From positions 1-32,227 of the forward strand of contig JABDDF010000004.1 in NCBI GenBank assembly GCA_013287745.1: DNA of 32,227 nt. The letters run 5' to 3'. Shown here piece after piece: positions 27,321 through 32,227 of this stretch (positions are counted from its first letter, which is position 1; each line of letters starts with the position of its first letter). The position numbers and the translations under genes were made by a program. The DNA comes from Gammaproteobacteria bacterium (GTDB taxonomy: Bacteria; Pseudomonadota; Gammaproteobacteria; DSM-16500). A model generated the notes under the pieces. The model was not told the DNA's origin. It saw only the letters and a list, made by a program, of their open reading frames with translations, and searched no databases.

Positions 27321-27733
27321 TACATTATCGTCCGCGCTACAAATATCGTTTTGACAGGTAATTTAGCTGCAGCCAAACCTAGGGCTTCGCGCGCTAAACT
27401 TTCATCAACACCTTCAATTTCAAACATCACACGACCAGGCTGAACTAATGCAACCCAGTATTCAACATTACCTTTACCAGAACCCTGCCTTACTTCTAAG
27501 GGCTTCTTTGTGATAGGTTTATCTGGAAAAATACGAATCCAAACCTTACCGCCACGTTTAATGTGACGTGACATAGCACGTCTTGCAGCTTCTAATTGTC
27601 GAGCTGTAATTTGACCATGTTCTAATGTCTTAAGTGCATACTCACCATAACTAACCTTAGTGCCGCGAGTTGCAATACCACGGTTTCTGCCCTTAAATTG
27701 CTTACGATATTTTGTACGCTTAGGCTGTAACAT
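27320..27733 (-). CDS. rplP: 50S ribosomal protein L16
   Basis: L16 has 137 residues. It begins [19 protein letters not shown] and carries [20 protein letters not shown] and [20 protein letters not shown], including the conserved Arg that is hydroxylated in E. coli. It follows rpsC after 3 bp. Confidence 0.98.
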   Translation of the reverse strand: MLQPKRTKYRKQFKGRNRGIATRGTKVSYGEYALKTLEHGQITARQLEAARRAMSRHIKRGGKVWIRIFPDKPITKKPLEVRQGSGKGNVEYWVALVQPGRVMFEIEGVDESLAREALGLAAAKLPVKTIFVARTIM

Positions 27734-27736
27734 TAA

Positions 27737-28417
27737 TTATTTCTCCTGCTTAGCGGGTTTTTCACTACCCTCAGACTGGCTGGTTTTATCACCCAAAACC
27801 TCGCCCTTGAAGATCCACACTTTGACACCAATCACACCATAAGTGGTATAAGCCTCAGCTAATGCATAATCGATATCAGCACGGAAGGTATGTAAAGGCA
27901 CTCGTCCTTCTCGATACCATTCTGTACGTGCAATTTCCGAACCACCTAAGCGACCGCTAACACTAATTTTGATACCTAATGCACCTGAGCGAAGAGCTGT
28001 CGTAACAGCGCGCTTCATTGCACGCCTAAACATAATTCGTCTTTCTAATTGCTGAGCGACTGATTCAGCAACCAAACGCGCATCCAATTCTGGTTTACGC
28101 ACTTCTTCTATGCTGACATGAACAGGCACATTAACAATTTTGCTTATTTCGTCTCGTAAATTTTCAACTTCTTTTCCACTTTTACCAATGATGACGCCAG
28201 GTCTTGCTGAATGAATCGTCACACGCGCATTACGAGCTGGTCGATCAATCTGGATACGGCTAATACCTGCTTGTGACAATCTTTTTTGTAGATATTCTCT
28301 TACTTTGAGATCTGCACACAATGTATCCGAAAATTCTTTTGAAGAGGCATACCATCTAGATGCCCAGTCTTTAACAATACCTAAACGAATGCCGACTGGA
28401 TTTACTTTTTGTCCCAT
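27737..28417 (-). CDS. rpsC: 30S ribosomal protein S3
   Basis: S3 lines the mRNA entry tunnel. It has 226 residues, with start [20 protein letters not shown]. The KH domain GxxG loop is in [13 protein letters not shown]. The C-terminal domain carries [20 protein letters not shown] and [20 protein letters not shown]. Confidence 0.98.
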   Translation of the reverse strand: MGQKVNPVGIRLGIVKDWASRWYASSKEFSDTLCADLKVREYLQKRLSQAGISRIQIDRPARNARVTIHSARPGVIIGKSGKEVENLRDEISKIVNVPVHVSIEEVRKPELDARLVAESVAQQLERRIMFRRAMKRAVTTALRSGALGIKISVSGRLGGSEIARTEWYREGRVPLHTFRADIDYALAEAYTTYGVIGVKVWIFKGEVLGDKTSQSEGSEKPAKQEK

Positions 28418-28423
28418 TACCGC

Positions 28424-28759
28424 TTACTCCTCATCCGATACAATGACAGTGACATGGCAGGTAGGCTTTAATATACGTGTGCCACGTCCTTTTGCTCTTG
28501 CTTGCATACGTTTATATGTGGAACCTTGATCAGCAAAAATCTTGGTGACTTTCAACTCATCAATATCTATACCAAAATTATGCTCAGCATTAGCAATAGC
28601 TGAATCAAGCACTTTTTTCACTACTGCTGCTGCTCGCTTTGGACTAAATTTCAAAATATCCAAAGCACGATCAACTGGCAAACCACGTACCAGATCGCAG
28701 ATCAACCGACATTTTTGCGGCGATAATCTTGCATATTTTAATTTTGCTGCAACTTCCAT
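28424..28759 (-). CDS. rplV: 50S ribosomal protein L22
   Basis: L22 has 111 residues and its beta-hairpin lines the exit tunnel. It starts [19 protein letters not shown] and has [20 protein letters not shown], the macrolide-site loop. No loop insertion or deletion is evident. Confidence 0.97.
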   Translation of the reverse strand: MEVAAKLKYARLSPQKCRLICDLVRGLPVDRALDILKFSPKRAAAVVKKVLDSAIANAEHNFGIDIDELKVTKIFADQGSTYKRMQARAKGRGTRILKPTCHVTVIVSDEE

Positions 28760-28796
28760 TCTTCAAACCCTCTAATATTCACATTAAACAGGCGGC

Positions 28797-29102
28797 TTAC
28801 TCTGCTGAAGCTGCTGCTGCCTTCTCTGCTTCTTTTGCCTTTCGATCGCCAGAATGTCCACGAAAGGTTCGAGTTGCAGCAAACTCACCAAGCTTGTAAC
28901 CAACCATATTTTCAGTGATGTAGACTGGTACATGCAATCTGCCATTATGGATTGCTATCGTTAAACCAACCATTTCAGGAACAACCATCGACCGTCTAGA
29001 CCAAGTTTTTATTGGTCTCTTATCACTTCCGGCAACGGCTTTCTCAACTTTTTCTAGTAGGTGATTATCTACAAATGGTCCCTTTTTAATTGAACGTGGC
29101 AC
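28797..29102 (-). CDS. rpsS: 30S ribosomal protein S19
   Basis: S19 has 101 residues, [20 protein letters not shown] at the start, and [20 protein letters not shown]. The C-terminus has about nine extra residues, an Ala/Glu-rich tail ([11 protein letters not shown]), relative to E. coli. Confidence 0.97.
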   Translation of the reverse strand: MPRSIKKGPFVDNHLLEKVEKAVAGSDKRPIKTWSRRSMVVPEMVGLTIAIHNGRLHVPVYITENMVGYKLGEFAATRTFRGHSGDRKAKEAEKAAAASAE

Positions 29103-29138
29103 GCTAACACCTCATACATAAATTAATTAATTGATTGA

Positions 29139-29972
29139 TTAATTTCTCTTATCATTACTGCTTCGTACGATAAACTTAGCAGTGCGTTTGTTTCTACGAG
29201 TCTTATAACCTTTGGTTGGCAAACCCCAAGGACTAACAGGATGTCTACCACCCTTTGTTCTACCTTCACCACCACCATGCGGGTGATCGATAGGATTCAT
29301 TGCCGTACCTCTAACTGTAGGACGAATGCCACGATGTCGTTTAGCACCAGCCTTACCCAAGCATCGCAAATTATGTTCAGAATTACTGACCTCACCAACG
29401 ACTGCACGACATTCAGCTAATACTTTTCTCATCTCACCTGAACGTAGACGCAAGGTTGCATAGGCGCCTTCACGTGCAATTAACTGTACTGATGCACCTG
29501 CACTACGTGCAATTTTGGCACCACCGCCTACTTGCATCTCAATGCAATGTATGACCGAACCAACTGGTATATTTACCAGCGGTAAGCAGTTACCTACTTT
29601 AATCGCTGCCTCTTTTCCTGATACAACTGTATCACCTGTCTTCAAACCATGAGGCGCAATGATATAGCGTCTTTCACCATCTGCATAGAGTAATAATGCA
29701 ATGAATGCACTTCGATTTGGATCATATTCCAAACGCTCAACAATGGCAGAAATACCGTCTTTGTCGCGCTTAAAATCAACGATACGATATTTTTGTTTAT
29801 GACCGCCGCCAATATGTCTGCATGTAATTCTACCCTGGTTATTTCTACCACCAGTCTTGGATTTTTTTACTACCAGCGCTGCATGGGGTTGACCTTTATG
29901 TAAGTCTGGATTAACCACCTTAATGGTAAATCTCTGCCCCGGCGATGTCGGTGAAAGCTTAACAATTGCCAT
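29139..29972 (-). CDS. rplB: 50S ribosomal protein L2
   Basis: L2 is needed for subunit association and peptidyl transfer. It has 277 residues. The [20 protein letters not shown] block, [20 protein letters not shown] (with the functionally key His) and [15 protein letters not shown] are intact. A 151-bp non-coding gap precedes it behind rplW. Confidence 0.98.
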   Translation of the reverse strand: MAIVKLSPTSPGQRFTIKVVNPDLHKGQPHAALVVKKSKTGGRNNQGRITCRHIGGGHKQKYRIVDFKRDKDGISAIVERLEYDPNRSAFIALLLYADGERRYIIAPHGLKTGDTVVSGKEAAIKVGNCLPLVNIPVGSVIHCIEMQVGGGAKIARSAGASVQLIAREGAYATLRLRSGEMRKVLAECRAVVGEVSNSEHNLRCLGKAGAKRHRGIRPTVRGTAMNPIDHPHGGGEGRTKGGRHPVSPWGLPTKGYKTRRNKRTAKFIVRSSNDKRN

Positions 29973-30049
29973 ATTATCCTCAATCTCGAAATTAATTTTT
30001 CATCAAAGTGAGTTAATTTCTATACTTATCAAATCTGTAAAGGGACGCC

Positions 30050-30055
30050 ATTATA
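30050..30055 (-). promoter_or_regulatory. Candidate internal -10 box before rplB
   Basis: TATAAT on the minus strand lies 78 nt before the rplB start in the rplW-rplB gap. The nearby -35 region (TGTTTT) is weak. An inverted repeat (AAAACAGTAA at 30059-30068 with TTACTGTTTT at 30104-30113) lies just upstream. Confidence 0.3.
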
Positions 30056-30123
30056 ATGAAAACAGTAAGAAAAAAACAGGAAAAACTATTAAAATTTGTT
30101 ATTTTACTGTTTTTTTACTAATA

Positions 30124-30426
30124 TTATTGCGCTCCGATTAAATCAATTTTTTGATCTGTCTGCAAAGTAACATAAGCCTTTTTCCAAGCTTTGCGCTGAC
30201 CCTTCCTACCACGAAACATTTTTTCTTTAGGCTTTACATTAACAATCCGTACAGACTTTACTTTTGTATTGAACACAAACTCAACTGCATCCGATACTTC
30301 AGATTTTGTTGCTGAATCAATCACATGAAAAACATAGAAATTATTTTTTTCCATCCCAATAGCCGCTTTTTCAGAAAGATGCGGTGCTAAAATAACTTTT
30401 AATAGACGTTCCTGGTTCATGTTCAT
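30124..30426 (-). CDS. rplW: 50S ribosomal protein L23
   Basis: L23 sits at the exit tunnel and docks SRP and trigger factor. It has 100 residues: [20 protein letters not shown], then [20 protein letters not shown] and the basic [16 protein letters not shown]. Its ATG overlaps the rplD stop (ATGA). GAGGGG is 8 nt upstream. Confidence 0.97.
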   Translation of the reverse strand: MNMNQERLLKVILAPHLSEKAAIGMEKNNFYVFHVIDSATKSEVSDAVEFVFNTKVKSVRIVNVKPKEKMFRGRKGQRKAWKKAYVTLQTDQKIDLIGAQ

Positions 30427-31037
30427 TTCAGCAACCCCTCAATTTCTTTAATCGCAGCTTCTGTGATAATAACTTTTTCTGCTCTAACAAGGCTTACTGG
30501 ATCAGCTGACACTGATACTGCATCAAGAACAGTTGTATGCGGTAAATTTCGCGCAGCCAAATATAATTTTTCATCGATGGCATCTGAAACAATTAATACG
30601 TTCTGATCAAGCTGCATCGTGTCTAACTTTTTTAATAAAGCTTTTGTCTTTGGTTCATCTATCTGAAATGATTCAACGATATGCATTCTATCTTGTCGAA
30701 TTAATTCAGAAAATATAGATCGTAAGGCACCTTTAAACATCTTCTTATTAACTTTCTGTTTATACGATCTCGGTTTTGCAGCAAAGGTAATACCACCTTT
30801 ACGCCAAATTGGACTGCGAATAGTACCCGCTCGAGCTTGACCTGTTCCTTTTTGACGCCAAGGCTTGGCGCCACCACCACTTACTTCCGCACGTGTTTTC
30901 TGTGCCTTAGTCCCTGCTCGACCACCAGCCATGTAGGCTGTAACAACCTGATGTATAAGTGCTTCGTTAAATTCACAAGCAAATACATTGTCGGCTAGTT
31001 CGAGTTTCTTTTTTGAATTCGCTAATATTAGTTCCAT
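30423..31037 (-). CDS. rplD: 50S ribosomal protein L4
   Basis: ATG 31037 gives 204 residues beginning [14 protein letters not shown], preceded by GAGGAGAGGGCG; the longer frame would overlap rplC. The extended tunnel loop has [18 protein letters not shown] and [13 protein letters not shown]. In E. coli, L4 represses the S10 operon. Confidence 0.98.
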   Translation of the reverse strand: MELILANSKKKLELADNVFACEFNEALIHQVVTAYMAGGRAGTKAQKTRAEVSGGGAKPWRQKGTGQARAGTIRSPIWRKGGITFAAKPRSYKQKVNKKMFKGALRSIFSELIRQDRMHIVESFQIDEPKTKALLKKLDTMQLDQNVLIVSDAIDEKLYLAARNLPHTTVLDAVSVSADPVSLVRAEKVIITEAAIKEIEGLLK

Positions 31038-31047
31038 CGCCCTCTCC

Positions 31048-31698
31048 TCAAGCACTCTTCTTTTTGACAGCTGGGCGAATAACAACGTACCCATTAATTG
31101 CACCAGGTATCGCGCCTTTCACCAACACGAGATTTCGCTCTGTATCGATACGTACGACTTGCTGCGATAAAATTGTTCGCTTCACATTGCCCAAATGTCC
31201 AGACATTTTCTTGCCTTTGAAGACCTTACCAGGCGATTGTCGTTGACCGATAGAACCCGGTGTGCGATGTGATACTGAATTACCATGCGAGTTATCTTGT
31301 GAGTGGAAATGATGCCGCTTAATCGTACCAGCATAACCCTTACCTTTTGTTATGCCGCTCACATCGACGTATTGTCCCACAATGAAACGATCCACTTTCA
31401 ATTCTGAACCCACTGTAAATTCTGCGATTTCGCTTATATTTTCAGGTCGAAATTCATGTAATTGACTGCCAGGCTCTACACCTGCCTTGGCAAAATGCCC
31501 AGCTCTTGGTTTTATTAAACGAGAGCGCTTTACAGCACCTGTCGTTACTTGCACTGCTGCATAACCATCATCTGCTATTGTTTTTAACTGCACAATCCGA
31601 TTAGGCTGCACTTCAATCACAGTGACAGGAATAGCAACACCGTCTTCCGTAAAGACACGTGTCATTCCGCATTTTTTACCCACTAAACCTATTGTCAT
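31048..31698 (-). CDS. rplC: 50S ribosomal protein L3
   Basis: ATG 31698 gives 216 residues beginning [26 protein letters not shown] lies upstream. The central extension towards the peptidyl transferase centre has [20 protein letters not shown] and [10 protein letters not shown]. It follows rpsJ after 84 bp. Confidence 0.98.
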   Translation of the reverse strand: MTIGLVGKKCGMTRVFTEDGVAIPVTVIEVQPNRIVQLKTIADDGYAAVQVTTGAVKRSRLIKPRAGHFAKAGVEPGSQLHEFRPENISEIAEFTVGSELKVDRFIVGQYVDVSGITKGKGYAGTIKRHHFHSQDNSHGNSVSHRTPGSIGQRQSPGKVFKGKKMSGHLGNVKRTILSQQVVRIDTERNLVLVKGAIPGAINGYVVIRPAVKKKSA

Positions 31699-31716
31699 TT
31701 TTGCTACCCTCACCCA

Positions 31717-31744
31717 ATCTCACTTTCAAAGGAGAAAATGAGAT
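31717..31744 (-). promoter_or_regulatory. Hairpin in the rpsJ-rplC spacer
   Basis: An 11-position stem with one mismatch (31717-31727 with 31734-31744) and 6-nt loop lies 18 bp before the rplC start. No T-run follows on the minus strand. It may affect rplC translation or mark a processing site. Confidence 0.4.
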
Positions 31745-31782
31745 GTGGCGTTATGATTCTTTTAATTAATCATTTGCAATGA

Positions 31783-32115
31783 TTAGTCTTCCGCGTCAAC
31801 ACTGATTTGCACATCTACACCAGCTGCAAGATCAAGCTTCATGAGCGCATCAATTGTCTTTTCAGTAGGACGATTGATATCAACCACTCGCTTATGTGTG
31901 CGTAATTCATATTGATCACGCGCGCTTTTATCTGCATTTGGCGAAATACAAATGGTATAACGTTCAATTCGCGTTGGTAGCGGAATAGGCCCACGAACTT
32001 GCGCGCCTGTTCGCTTTGCTGTATCAACGATTTCTTTAGTTGATTTATCAATCAATCGATGATCAAAAGACTTTAACCGAATGCGAATTCTTTGACTCTT
32101 TCTTCCAATTGTCAT
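31783..32115 (-). CDS. rpsJ: 30S ribosomal protein S10
   Basis: S10 also serves as NusE in antitermination. The 110-residue product has [33 protein letters not shown] and the conserved [11 protein letters not shown]. The N-terminus MTIGRKSQ is a few residues longer than usual. The Shine-Dalgarno is weak, and the ATG lies 7 bp after the tuf stop, so translation may be coupled. A perfect 7-bp hairpin (31768-31774 with 31778-31784) overlaps the stop codon. Confidence 0.98.
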   Translation of the reverse strand: MTIGRKSQRIRIRLKSFDHRLIDKSTKEIVDTAKRTGAQVRGPIPLPTRIERYTICISPNADKSARDQYELRTHKRVVDINRPTEKTIDALMKLDLAAGVDVQISVDAED

Positions 32116-32122
32116 GGCTTGA

Positions 32123-32227
32123 TTACTCTACTACTTTCGCAACGACACCAGCACCGACCGTACGGCCACCTTCGCGAATTGCAAATCGCAATCCTTCTTC
32201 CATCGCCACCGGCGCTATTAATGTGAT
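32123..32227 (-). CDS. tuf: Elongation factor Tu, C-terminal end (partial)
   Basis: The last 34 residues of EF-Tu are present, with [20 protein letters not shown] and ending VVE. The rest lies beyond the right window edge. Its place directly before rpsJ indicates a joined str-S10 cluster. Confidence 0.96.
   Translation of the reverse strand: MTLIAPVAMEEGLRFAIREGGRTVGAGVVAKVVE

Overview
The window reads as chromosomal DNA from an AT-leaning gammaproteobacterium. The ribosomal proteins, RpoA, SecY, MurJ, ObgE and ScpA are all proteobacterial in type. The large repeat-rich and eukaryote-like proteins on the left, the absence of mobile-element genes and the many palindromic intergenic repeats suggest an intracellular lineage such as Legionellales (Coxiella/Legionella relatives). 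That placement is inference; no 16S or tRNA gene is present to test it.

Region 1 (1-7132) is accessory. A very large minus-strand protein, cut by the left window edge, carries about eight repeats of 75-82 residues. It is divergent from a two-gene plus-strand unit: a protein with two putative-Ig (He_PIG-like) domains and an LPD7-like C-terminus, then an unrecognised protein with a similar alpha/beta segment and a coiled-coil tail. The 345-bp divergent spacer holds two abutting palindromes, one of them Fur-box-like.

Region 2 (7144-12565) is housekeeping: an alpha/beta hydrolase and a Sua5-type threonylcarbamoyl-AMP synthase on minus; scpA plus an unknown coiled-coil gene on plus; murJ on minus; rpsT on plus with a UUG start. 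Large palindromic repeats sit between genes.

Region 3 (12566-16091) is low-density and accessory: dRS3-like inverted repeats, a fragment of an ATPase gene, a secreted beta-propeller protein, an unknown helical protein, a small secreted protein, and a palindromic element that supplies the stop codon of obgE.

Region 4 (16078-32227), all on minus, is the translation block. Read in its own direction it runs tuf (partial) - rpsJ rplC rplD rplW rplB rpsS rplV rpsC rplP rpmC rpsQ - rplN rplX rplE rpsN rpsH rplF rplR rpsE rplO secY rpmJ - rpsM rpsK rpsD rpoA rplQ - rplU rpmA obgE. These are the S10, spc and alpha operons in canonical order, followed by the rplU-rpmA-obgE unit. Departures from the usual plan are: no rpmD (L30) between rpsE and rplO; a roughly 52-residue low-complexity N-terminal extension on S11; a long-form S14 with a CxxC-x12-CxxH zinc-ribbon pattern; and non-coding gaps at rplW/rplB and rpsQ/rplN. 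No tRNA, rRNA, CRISPR array or intact insertion sequence was seen.
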